Of a DNA stretch of 64,000 nucleotides, positions 33,551-44,900 are shown in pieces (position 1 is the stretch's first letter; each line of letters begins with the position of its first letter). The notes under the pieces are model-generated. The model saw nothing but the letters and a program-made list of their open reading frames with translations. It searched no databases and was not told where the DNA came from. The DNA is taken from contig JABAKD010000002.1 in assembly GCA_012845835.1 (NCBI GenBank), positions 2,761,501 through 2,825,500 of the forward strand, in the 5' to 3' direction. Source of the DNA: Undaria pinnatifida (Eukaryota; Sar; Phaeophyceae; Laminariales; Alariaceae). Made by a program: the position numbers and the translations under genes.

Positions 33551-33682
33551 GACGTCAAGTCTCTCCGTCGGTGCATAAGTGACCTGTCTTGTGACCGCGA
33601 CCCATACCCCTCACATGACGTCAAGTCTCTCTGTCGGTGCATAAGTGACCTGTCTTGTGACCGCGACCCATACCCCTCACAT
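33551..33682 (+). repeat. Exact tandem duplication of 66 bp
   Basis: Units 33551-33616 and 33617-33682 differ at one base (CTCCGTCGG versus CTCTGTCGG). Each begins GACGTCAAGTCTCT and ends CCCATACCCCTCACAT. The high identity implies a recent event. Confidence 0.9.
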
Positions 33683-34340
33683 GTTGGCTACGCGTCACCT
33701 GCATTTTTTTTAGACGTAGCCGTCTTGCTCCTCTAAAAGACGTCGGGAGACATGTCAGTGTCAAGCTGTCTGCCAATGCATATCCAGCCGTCTAGACATA
33801 TATTCCTAACCTCCCTGGTAGAAAACAAATCATAATATGTGTGGAAACCCCTGATATTTTTTGTTTTTGTTCGGCTGTTTTACTCGTTTGATATGAGCTA
33901 ATTTGAGATCATCGATATTCTGCAAGTCAATTCCCATCTTTCTGCAGATCGGACTCGGAAACGTATCAAGATGCCTAAAACAGGAAAAACACACTAATTT
34001 ATACATCATTGTCAGGCGTTTTTGATAAAGCGGGGATTTTCGATACTGTCCCCTGATTTTTTCTGTCAAGGCTGTCTGTGAAGGTAGTTTCCTTCACGCT
34101 GTCTGTCAAGGGGTGAAAGTGCCGACATGCGACATATTTGCTCTAAAACGCCAGTTTTCAACTCAAAGTTTGACATGCTATGTGTTTGAGAAAGTGAGTC
34201 ATGTTCTCCGTATCCCTATATTAGTAGACACATGCTCTGCGTCACAGGAAGGGTCGAGTAGTTTTTTTATCACTCCCCTTCCTTGCAATTGAGTTGTACG
34301 AAACTGTCAATGTGTAACGGTGTCTAGGCCTACTCGTTGC

Positions 34341-34420
34341 GCACCCAAAAAATCGTTTCTCACGCTGGCGTATGAATAGCAAGTTAAATAATTTAACTTC
34401 ATAGGCATTTTGGGTGCTCC
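34341..34420. repeat. Hairpin with 9-bp inner and 10-bp outer arms
   Basis: Inner perfect inverted repeat AAGTTAAAT-A-ATTTAACTT. The outer arms are GCACCCAAAA and TTTTGGGTGC. Similar text (TGCTCGTTGCACACCCAAAG) occurs at 60998. Possibly a small fold-back relic. Confidence 0.5.
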
Positions 34421-34980
34421 TCGTGCATCATTCCTGCATCGCTATCAACTGTAGCGGACATCGTGGTAATTAAAGTTCAAAACCTATCAAATGCTACCGC
34501 GCGAACACGCATTTTTTGTGATTAATCAGCCGATTGACATGTTTGGCGCTGTTCTAGGACTTGCAAACGAAGATTGTCTGCCTCCCAGGTAGTCCCCATA
34601 GCAAAGGCCGATACACAAAGGACAAGAAAAATTACATGTCTCCGTATGTTGATCCCACGAGTGAATATGAACTCACGTGCAACCCCTCGCACCACCTACG
34701 CACCATGCCGACAGTATTGAAAGCACAACCGCATCTGGCAAATGACACCATATCCTGACAGCAGCCAAACCTCGGTGCACTCAAAAACATTCCCCCCCCC
34801 CCACCCCCTCCACCCCTAATAGTCTCCTCCGGCCATGGACCCTCGTCGACATGTACGCCGATCAAGAACAGAAACGCCGACGACGCGCATTTTTCATCGC
34901 GTAGCACCTACTCTTCTAGATAAATCGGCAGGTTTATATCAACAGGGGACGCAGGGAGTCAGGCTTTGCAGAATTTGAGC

Positions 34981-35484
34981 TCAGGCCAGTCCTTGGGCGT
35001 GCCGTCCTAACGCCAACTTGCCGATGACATCCACAGTGAATCGGCCCAGGTTATTCTCGTCGAATCGCGGAAGAGATTTGAGCGTTGTTGGCGACGGTCG
35101 AAATTGCTCGGAGTAATCCGCCCCCTCCCTTCTTCGATGACATACGTCGTAGTCGAAACCTGTGCCCTCGCACTCGGAACGGCGGTAGTCTATGCTCTCG
35201 TCGCCTTCGTTGTCCCTGCCGTTGTACCCTTCCGCCCAATCCGCACCCTTTATTCCTGAGCCGAACCACCGGCGTTGGTCAATATCCTCTTTAGATGGCA
35301 TACCAGCTGATCCCTCCACACCCCCCTTCTTGCTTCCTATGGCCTCCCCGTCCTCGCCCCCCTTTTCGCCTCCCATACTGTCTTCCCTCTCGCCCCCCTT
35401 CTCGTCTCGTAAAATGTCGTCCCCCTCACCCCACCCCTCCCAATCTCTCCGCGACCGCCTCGTCGGCCTCTTCCCTTGCCTCAT
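34981..35484 (-). CDS. Hypothetical acidic Gly/Glu-rich open frame, unrecognised
   Basis: A 167-codon minus-strand frame, the longest uninterrupted one in its region. The first half is low-complexity Gly/Glu/Lys/Asp (EKGGEREDSMGGEKGGEDGE). The second half is more varied (DQRRWFGSGIKGADWAEGYN) and ends FTVDVIGKLALGRHAQGLA. The plus strand is CCTCCCC-rich, which by itself produces such frames. No domain, signal peptide or splice support is seen. Confidence 0.25.
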   Translation of the reverse strand: MRQGKRPTRRSRRDWEGWGEGDDILRDEKGGEREDSMGGEKGGEDGEAIGSKKGGVEGSAGMPSKEDIDQRRWFGSGIKGADWAEGYNGRDNEGDESIDYRRSECEGTGFDYDVCHRRREGADYSEQFRPSPTTLKSLPRFDENNLGRFTVDVIGKLALGRHAQGLA

Positions 35485-35509
35485 ATATTTTGTCTGTGGT
35501 TCATAAATA

Positions 35510-37480
35510 ACGCGTTAGGGGTGCGGGAGATGTAAGTGTTAATATTTTGTAGATGTTAGTGCAGCGCAAGACTTCCAAAGTAGTGACTACATAGGCAACC
35601 TCCTGATCAACACGTGAAGAATGTTCTGCACTACGTCGTAGTCAGGCCTTTGTGCCTCTTTATACCTGACACGAGCACATTCGGTGTGTGCGCGTGACGA
35701 GGAAGGGCTATACTCGTCATTGTTGCGGAATTTGGTCGTGTTGAAACTGTTCCATTCCTCCTGCCGACTGAATGCTGCCAGCAATAACCCTTTGGATAGA
35801 TAAGATGTATTTTTCAAGACAGATGAAAAAATACCAGGATGTTACCACCAGGACAACTTTACCAAGGGCGATTTCGGTACGTCATAATTCTGCGCACTAC
35901 CACTACATATCCCATATGGAGGGGAATAAATTTGGCAATAGTGAAAAATCTTACTGTATATCGATGGCAATCTTACCCATATTAGGGTATTTATTGAAAA
36001 AAAATGTTTCAAATACGTCAGCTTTAAGTTCAATCAAATTAGTCTAGTCTAGTCTAATGGTTTATAAACAAATACTCGGAGTATCACGAACAAAATATAC
36101 AACAATACCAGCTGAGAAATACATTAGCTATCATACAGTACCGGCCTGCTCATAAGAAACCAGAAATCGGGCTCAGCCAACCACCGCCCCAACATACAGA
36201 AATCAGTGTGGCATTCGCCACCCAGGCTGGTCACTTCCTCAATCTTTTACAAATCGAAGGCTGACTTTCTTCAAAGGAGCTTTCTTATGAGCGGGCCGGT
36301 ACTGCGCTTCAGCTATTTTATAAAAACACAACCAACAAAATACGCCAGCTATGAGTTCGATCGATACTCATCTTTCGAATTTGCATGATGCCCTGGCCTC
36401 GCGTTTCTACACATGTTTGTCGTCTATCATACAACAGCGCCACGATCACATCTACAAGTAGGAACCACACCAGTAGTACAGGTAGGTGTAAACACAGGAT
36501 CACAATACTGAACGCAAAACTGCAAGGACCCTTTGCTATTATTATTAATATGAAATCGAGCTTTATGTTTCTGCCCATATCAATACAGCCCTACGAGGGT
36601 ATCTTCCTGGCGACTGATGACATGAAATGGCATCTCTACGACAACAGCACTCGCACAGTAGCACCATCACCCTATCTGCGCGTACAACCACACCAAGGGT
36701 AGGAACATCAGTGCGTGCTACGCAAGTACTTATACAAACAATAGCAGGGTACGCACAAGTACAAGCAACTTCTCGGTATGCCCACTCCTGTGTTTACACC
36801 CATGCATACAGTAGCAGTGATGAACAAATGACGCAAATATAAGGGACAGTTACTATTTATTATGATATGTAAATGTTCCTTACATTTACATTCATGGCAG
36901 TAGCTATAACTGCAACGCTGGCCAGAAGCCACGAGGCCGTCTAGAAGCTCTCTACACGTTTCTACACCACCACTGCTGGGTGCACACTACGAGGCCATCC
37001 CCCTGACAGCACCAGACACATTTGTACAACAACAGCACTCCTACCGCAGCATGAGCACGTACCGATTGACAACACCACCAGCTCATGTACTTGTACGACC
37101 ACACCGGATTTACGTACACGAGTACAAGCCAAAGAGTATGCCTACAAACATCAGAAAGAAGACTAAATTAGACAGAAATATAAAGATTGTTTAGAGAAAA
37201 TATAAAGATTGTAGCGCTCCTTACATTTCCGTTAGTAACTTTACAGCACTACTAGGGCATCCTACCACACTCTGTTGTACAGTAAATCACATTTTTCTAC
37301 AAAAACAGCAACAACAGCAGTAACACAGCAGCACAAGTACCTGCCGCTCACCACAGCACAAACGACTTGCCGCTCACAGCAGCACGACGACAACCTGCCA
37401 CTGACAGCACCGTCATCACATCTACACGTAAATCAACACCAATAGTACGAACAGCAGAACGCGCGACACACTGTACATGG
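35510..37480. other. No recognised gene; CA-rich diverged repeats in the second half
   Basis: From about 36380 to 37480 the plus strand is rich in ACAACAGCA, CACCACCAG and TACAAGTA words. Loosely repeated lines include CACGATCACATCTACAAGTA at 36439 and TCATCACATCTACACGTAAA at 37413, which suggests an old expanded repeat. No coding feature is supported. Confidence 0.4.
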
Positions 37481-38700
37481 AGAGTTGTCGCCGAGGGAAT
37501 GGAAAGTGTATTACGATTACTCGTATGCATCATCTACTTTGCGCACCTGTCGGTCGTTCCCCAGTTTATCTGTTGCTTTCACCGTGAAAAAACGAGTTTT
37601 GCCAGCATTTCCTCCGCTTCTTGCGGCACCGCTTTCCCGCCGTCCCAGTTGACCAGTGCTCCCCAAAACCGCCTGAACGCATTCATCTACGATCTCAGCC
37701 CGGCAGTTCGCCAGTATGCAGCTTTCCGCATACGAGTTGTGTTGGGCCAGGGACACCGAATGGAGGGCGCAGTATCCGTTGGGGAGCGCTTGTTTGATCT
37801 CCAAGCCACCTTGCAAGAATGCCGCACCACTAATCGCCGCCAGACCACAATGTACATCCTTTCTCTCGCAGCAAGTTCCTGCCCCGTAGGACGGCCGAGT
37901 GTTCCAAGTCGCAGGTGTGTGTTGTGACTGTACCTAGCTCCTCCACGTCGTCCATGGTTCCTCCCTGGCGCCTCGTGGCTGCCTTGCGCTAGATGAGGAG
38001 TGTCTGCGGCGCCCTTACACGGGGAGTATCCCGAACCGACACGGCCGCACCACCACTCTTCGTGGCCCATCCTCATTGGTCGACTCTGCCGAGACTGTCA
38101 GTTTGTTCCCAGGATAGCTAATCGCCAAGAGATTACTACCCCTAGAATCGCACTCGAATTAGATACGTATTTTAAGTCCCTGACAAAGTCCAAGTGTTTT
38201 TGTTTTTTTTGGGGACAAAAAATGTCCCCAAAAGGTCGTCCAGTTCTAAAAGGGTTAACTCGCATTACTATCATGTCGGTGGTCACACCGTACCTGGATA
38301 CCAGGTGTTCATTTTTCCTAGAGTACTTCCTCTTCAAATTCTAACTTCTTCGTATACGTGTGAAACGTGTGATGGGACGAACACTGCTACGATTTATCCC
38401 GTGAACACGGACTCGATTATTATGCGTTAAATGTGAGAACAACAACCAGAGCAACAAATCTACACCTACGTATATACCAGCACCATACGGCAAACAACGA
38501 TCTTGTTATAAATTTCGACGAAATCTTCGATCTCACAGCTTGAGTGTATTTTCATTTTTTGTAATATTACATTCCGAGTTTCTTGAGACGAAATATGAGA
38601 CTTCTCTGTCCCCTGATGGGTTCCTCACTCCACCAGCCTTACACTAAGCTGCGCGTGTCTTCGGACAAAAGCTGGGAGCTTCTCAGTCCCGGTGTGCTTC
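37481..38700. other. Upstream region of the beta-helix gene, nothing firm
   Basis: Frames at 37520-37927 on both strands lack motifs. 38515-38575 is a short piece of repeat family M (TTTCGACGAAATCTTCGATC). No clear promoter element can be named. Confidence 0.35.
38207..38233. repeat. Perfect 11-bp-arm hairpin TTTTGGGGACA / TGTCCCCAAAA
   Basis: Arms at 38207-38217 and 38223-38233 with an AAAAA loop, followed by AGTTCTAAAAGGGTTAA. The reverse complement of that text (TTAACCCTTTTAGAAC) occurs at 30292. Both this site and 30480 pair a GTCCCC/GGGGAC palindrome with the same neighbouring sequence, so they are probably pieces of one repeat. Confidence 0.65.
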
Positions 38701-38755
38701 CCTTACCCCACTCCCTGATACCCTCGCGTTGGCGGGTGGCTTCAACGCAAGGCTG

Positions 38756-38929
38756 ATGACGATGTCGAAGAAACCAAGAACGAAGACAACTGTTGTTGTT
38801 GCGCTGTTTACGGCTCTGGTGTCGGCGCAGACGTTTGCACAAACGATATATAGCGTGGCTGACTGCACCGAGCTCGACGCCCTGCCGTCCATAACCACCG
38901 ATGCCGTCGTCGACTTCACTGCATCACCG
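38756..38929 (+). CDS. Beta-helix gene exon 1: signal peptide and first lead-in
   Basis: Starts at ATG 38756 (a second in-frame ATG follows at 38762; the frame is open upstream without another ATG). It reads MTMSKKPRTK then a hydrophobic run TTVVVALFTALVSA, a classic signal peptide with likely cleavage near VSA-QT or TFA-QT. The mature start is TIYSVADCTELDALP and the exon ends DFTASP before GTATGT, phase 0. The segment resembles ADCDALF... in the exon at 55861, which opens the second module. Confidence 0.65.
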
Positions 38930-41900
38930 GTATGTATTGTGTATTCGAGGAAAATTTCAAACTCAACACACGGTGGTAGAGATAGTGATATACCCTGTTA
39001 GTCGCCACTCCACAGGTCTGCCCCACCTTGGGACACTATCAAGCAGCGCGGATGAGATTTCCACAGCAGCAGCAGTACCAAATGTGGTAAAGCTGAAGTT
39101 GGGTTTTGATCAAAGTCCTGTTTGGTTGATCTCACGGCTGATTTTTTTATTTTTTTTTCTTGTTCACTACGTTCAGGGAGCCTGTGGGAATTGAGTTGTA
39201 GTTGTCACCGGTGTACTATATACGAGACACTGAGTTGGAAGCCGACTAGTGAACCGACAACACGAGCGGTGTTCCTGACATAGGACGTCCACGGTAACAG
39301 GAGTCAGGCACCCGTACCGACCTCTTTTTTCTGCTTTGCACTTGCTTGAAACAGGGCGACTTGTGCAGGGCATCGTAGGTTGCCGACGCCCATGCCTTCT
39401 ACATATTTTATTGCATGGCCACAAAGCTGCTGCTTCCCTTGGCAGACTGCGCGAAATATACCTCGGGACAAGGCAATCAATCTGGGGAAGGCGTAGGGTT
39501 AAGTACGGTGTACCGGTAGAGAATAGTACGGCATGCACGAGTACAACAGCAGTCTATATACATACTGGTACGACTAGTTTATGATGAAAGCGCTTGCCTC
39601 TCTAGGAGGCATCGGTACGGACGCTACGAATGCTCGCACATAGCTCTGATAATTTTAGATTGGTGGAAAGGTCAGTTTAATAAAAAAAACACACACTACA
39701 CACTTTTGTAGAACTCTGCTTCTAATTTTTCTTCATCAATTTTCTTCACACTTCTAGTTTCCAGCTTCTGGAAAAGCCACGATCACAGGTCGTCCCTTCT
39801 TCCCCCCCCCCCGGTTCTCGCCTTCAATTTTAATCGCGCATAGGGTTCAGCAATCCCACTGTTCGTCGATTTTTATCGAAGTGTTGCTAACCCATGCTCT
39901 GGCGCTTTCCGCAAGTCAATTTGTGAACAAGAAAATCGCTTCGAATTTATGCAAATATAAGTGTGGACTGGAGGGATTCGAACTGCGGAAACTGACCTAT
40001 ACCAGTCTCGAGGATGACCTGTTGTTGTTGTTGTTGTTGTTGTTCTCACATTGACTCGCAAAATCAAGTCCGTGGTCACAGGACAGGCTCAAGTCACTCT
40101 GGACTGAGGAGTACCAAAGGGTAAACCACAAACAACCCAAGGTGGTATACGCATGTATCACAGCTGACGCAATTTATGCCTCCACCAGGAACCTATAAAA
40201 GTGAAATCGGGAGTCACCCTACGATGTGCCAGGTCCATATCGGTGCATACGTCTCCTTACTCGCGCCTGGAAAAACCGACTATACGGCTTGCCACCCGAG
40301 GAAGACTACCACGAATATATTGCACGTAGCATCTACGCACGACAGATGCAAGTCAATTGAAAGAAAGAAACAAAGAACAAATAAGAAGAGGAAAGAAAAT
40401 AAATGAAAAGAAAAGAGAAGAAAGCAAAAAAAGAGAACGAAAAAGGACAGGAAAGAAAAGAAAAGACAAGAATAGCAAGAAAAGGCAAGATGAGAAGAGG
40501 AAGCTAGGAAAGGAAAAGAGGGAAAAAAAATCATACTAGCAGACCCTAGGAACTGACTAAAGACGGCATTGGGCTCGTACATAGATATCGTAAGGGGTCT
40601 TTCTGGCGGGTGTAAGGCCGGACTCACCCTCAAGGAGTGATACCTTCTTGCTGCTGCGTGTGGCCGCGAGGCGTAGGCGTGGCGGTAGAGTTGGGTCGTA
40701 CGTGGTGCGTTAGGCATGGTCACCTACGATTCGCGCGTCTTTTTAGGCAGCAGCGCCGGAGCAGCAATGCTTAATCGGGATGCTCGTGCGCGGAGGCAGG
40801 CGCCACCACGAGCCACGCTACGGCGCATTCTCGCTGTGCGTGGAGGGAACTGCGCCGGCAGGAGGCTGGATTCGACGACGAAGGAGGAGGGCGACTGGCC
40901 GTCGACGGGCGGGGAAGAGACGGATTGAACTCTCCCTGAACGAAAATTTTGTTTTTCAGATCAGCACCGCAAACTGCGTGGAGCATTTTTTTTTTTTTTT
41001 CGGACGGGGGAGAAGGGGAACCGACTGGAATTGAGTGTGAACGAGAGCAAGTGCGAAGGAGCTGGCCGACTGATCTAAGGCGATGAGGCGGCCACGGAGA
41101 ACCACAGCAGGAGGACGGCACACGGAGACCCACGACCGGCACGCACATCATCATCATGAGAGCAGCGATCGTCTTTTTTTCAAGGGTTATTTTTACGAGG
41201 CAGTAGTACAACATGTTATATACGTCACTGATTTTTGTAGAGTTTGTAGAAGAGTTGTATACCCTCCACTGGGAACGACCCGCCGCGATTTTCAATTTTC
41301 AGGCACGGGCGTCGTAGCTTCGCTGCACCCTGTCAAATAACTGGGGAAGGAGGTGCGATCATTGATATCTGTACTGTGTTTTTTGGTTCCATTGCTCTTG
41401 TTTCACTGCATGCCCGAGGGTCGTCACTCTGACAGCACTCCAGACAGCAGGCGCGTTCGTCTATACTCACGGTTACCGTGCGGTTCGTACGGTGCAGGCA
41501 GCCCAACCGCTGTAGTTTGTAGCCGCGAGTTGGTTAGTTGTGGCGACGGCGGAACTCTATGCTGTAGTTGAGTGGATACCCGCGGCCATATGAGTTCAGT
41601 TGGCACATTTGACCTTTTCACTTGTGCGCCTTCTTCCGTATCATGCGTTTTTAGGCGCGAAAGCGTAGTATTTCCCTGACGAATTTTGATTTCACTTGGT
41701 TTTTCGGATCTTCCTAAGGCTCCAGCACCTTTGTGTGACCACGGACTCTAGATTTTTGACAAGAGTTGATGTGAGAAAACAACAAACAACAACATCGTAA
41801 ACTGGTGCACTTTTTTTTTTTTTTTCCCCAAAACCGTTAGAGTTATCTACTTGAAAGGATTTATAGCTCCCACGCACAAATTGCCCGCCCTCCCCCCCCC

Positions 41901-44900
41901 CCCCCTCGTCCCCCCTCTCCTTCGCCTTCCCCCCCCCTACAACCCCGCTCGCTTTTGATCAAAACCAGTCCCCCACGTCCTTCAAAACTCCGCCCTCCCC
42001 TCACCGGTTATTCGACTTTCAGGATTCACTTGATAACGCCTCGTTATCGTTTCAGAGCCGTCCATACCACTGCTGCAATTCCCACCCACCCCCGTCCCCA
42101 ACGCCTCCTCCTTCCCCACCACCCGCACCATCGCCTAGACCTAGCACCACGCGTATAGCAAACCCCTACATCTATGCGACCTAAAGCCCCCCCCCCCCCG
42201 CCCCCGCCCTCCCCCGTCACATCCCCCTCCCCTCCCCCACAAGAAATATTTATCGTTTCCACACACAAGTTGACTTGCCCGACCCATCCCCTCTTCCCCC
42301 TCCCGCCCCCCTTTCGATCAAAATCAGGCCCCGACGTCCTTGAAAACTCCGCCCTCCCCTCACCGGATATTCGACGTACAGGATCGACTTGATAAACTGA
42401 TGCATTTCCTTCCACAGCTGTCAGATTTTGTCCCCCTCAGAAACGGGTCTTATAGCTTCCGCGCACAGAATGCCTAACATCACCCTGTTGACCGTGATAG
42501 CTACACTAAAGTTGCAAGGGGAGTCGCCGACCTATATCCTTAATGAGGACACACAACCCGTAAACGCGCGACCTGAGTATCACACCCAGCTTGCAAAGAT
42601 GAGTTTCGACAAAATATTCGATCTCACAGCTGGAGTGTATTTTCATTTTTATAATAAACGGATACATTTCCCCCAACAGCTGTTAGATTTTGTCCCCCTC
42701 AGAAACGGGTTTTATAGTTTCCGCGCACAGACTGACTAACATCACCCTGTTGACCCCGATGATGTAGAGAGTGCTGGGAGTGGACATAAGTGGAGAGGTA
42801 GAGCAAGTGGGCATACCAGGTATATTTTAAAAACACGCCGAAGCACAGCAATGAAGCTTGATGAAGTGCTTCAATTTCTGTGGCGAGGGAGGGTCCGTTT
42901 GTGTGACCGCAAGGACTGCAGCAAGACGATCTTGAGCGCTAACCCTAACATCAAATACTCCGAGTATATAGTTGCAAGGGGAGTCGCCGACCTATACGAT
43001 CCTTAATGAGGACACACAACCCGTAATACGCGCGATCGGAGTATCACACACAGCCTTCAAAGATGAGTTTCGACAAAATATTCGATATTACACCTGAAGT
43101 GTATTTTTATTTTTACAGTATATCACACACAGCTTGCGAAGACGAGTTTCGACAAAATCTTCGATCTCACCGCTGGAGTGTACTTCCATTTTTTGTATTA
43201 TACAGTCTCCATTTAGGGTCCGAAGATCTTCGCCATATTCAGCGCTAGATTACACACAACCGGAATGAAAAGTTTCAAAGCAAACACTTTTTCATAGACA
43301 CAAGAGGGAGAGGGCCAGGCGCCGCATCATCAATGGTGGTATCTCGACCATATATTTCTGTATTTTTCCAAAAGTTACCCTAGTTGTGATCCCCCGTCGA
43401 GCGTTGGAGAAAGATGACCTCGAATTTGCCGAAGAGTGTGTTATCTTTATCGGGTAGACAGCAAGAACCCTGGTTGCTTACGAAAGAGCGCGGTTTCTTA
43501 TATATTGCTCAACCAAGATATCATACCTGGTATCATGTAAGAGCCTTCAAAAGCCACGACGTCCCGATCCGGCCGAACAAAACTCGTTCAAGCGGGATGG
43601 TGGTTGGTGGCGTTGGACCTGCCCGAATGCCACCAAAGCTGCGTCGTTCGCAGCGTTGCACTCCACGGACGGCTGCTAAAGCTACACACAGTTATCGTAG
43701 CTGTTGCGGTGGAAGCTTTATCGATACTGCGCGCGCTGCTGAAATTTTCCATCGTAAAATACACGCTGCTGGCGGATGGGACTAGGGATTTAATACGCTG
43801 ACTGTTGGGGCGAGGAGAAGCAACAATGATAGACGTCACGCTATTATCGGTGATCTTGTAGAAGATACTACCGTACGATATAGATACCTGGTACCAGGGA
43901 TGAGGGTGCGGGCCTGCGTCCATTTTGGGGATGGAGTGTGCGATGCGACGGCGTCCCAAACGTTTTCGAACGAGCAACTTGACGAACGCTTCTAGGGGAA
44001 TTGACGACCTTTACAGACCCGATCGTCAGGGCGCTCTGTCGAAAACGTTTTGGGCAAAAAAACTATGTTTCGCTTGGGGACTGCCACTTCTTATATCGTC
44101 ATACCCGCGAGTCGCAAAAGGCCTTATCCGACTGATGTTTTCCCATCTGGTTCTTCCGGGCTTTCCTGTCGTCCGTAGAGTCTATTTAATATTTGTGTGC
44201 TCTTTCTGGAGGCAGCTGAGGTGAGGGAGTACCGCTGTACGGCAGTCGAAAATTGTTCGAAGCCCTGTGCTTCGACCGCTCACCGCGAGCATTTCATTCT
44301 TGCGGCGCGACGAATCTTCGTCCAAGCCGGTTGGTGGCGTCGTATACTAGGCCTCAAAACAGCCAAAGCTACATTCGTGGCGTGGCCCTCAGCCGGCAGC
44401 CACTAAACCTATTGCAAACGTAGATGAAATTAGCAAAATTACATCGATACCACGCGCTGCTGCCATCGTATGATACACGCTGCTCGCGGGCGGAGCTAGG
44501 AATGCGTCAAGCTGCCGTGAGGCGGGAAGCGGCCGCAGCGATAGCAGCTAAACCAGCGTCCGCGCTGTTTTTTCAAATACTGTGTAGTGCCTGGTATGGG
44601 TTGTGTGGGTATTTTTTTTGTTAGGCTTGTGGTGAAATGAGCGGCGTAGTGAGTTAAAATACACGTTTTCGACTGGCTTTCTCGACTGGCAGATCCAATC
44701 AAAAAAATCACATTTCGACTGGATTTGCCAGTGGAATCATTCAGGGGAAAAACACTGAGTGGTCGAAATAGCTTCTTTTCCACTGTGACACAAGCCCATT
44801 TTAGGCTTCCGTCGAAGAGGGCCTTTTTCCACAGACGGATCCGATTGTCTAAGTTCTCTTGTCCCGGTGTCTAAAAGTACTTTCGCGGTAAAGATCTTGA

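Larger units (their letters stand above)
32751..34980. other. No recognised gene; one tandem duplication and one hairpin
   Basis: The 111-codon frame at 32998-33333 has no motif. Contains the 66-bp tandem duplication at 33551-33682 and the hairpin at 34341-34420. Confidence 0.35.

Noticed and set aside
33551-33682. CRISPR-like repeat
   Set aside because: Only two adjacent units with no spacers, in eukaryotic sequence.
40357-40539. Lys/Glu/Arg-rich 60-codon frame
   Set aside because: Translation of an A/G-rich tract that is the complement of the LINE 3' pyrimidine-rich region.
42428-42739. Separate gene encoding MSFDKIFDLTAGVYFHF
   Set aside because: The frame lies in a repeat present several times, most copies are interrupted, and its ends repeat each other at DNA level.
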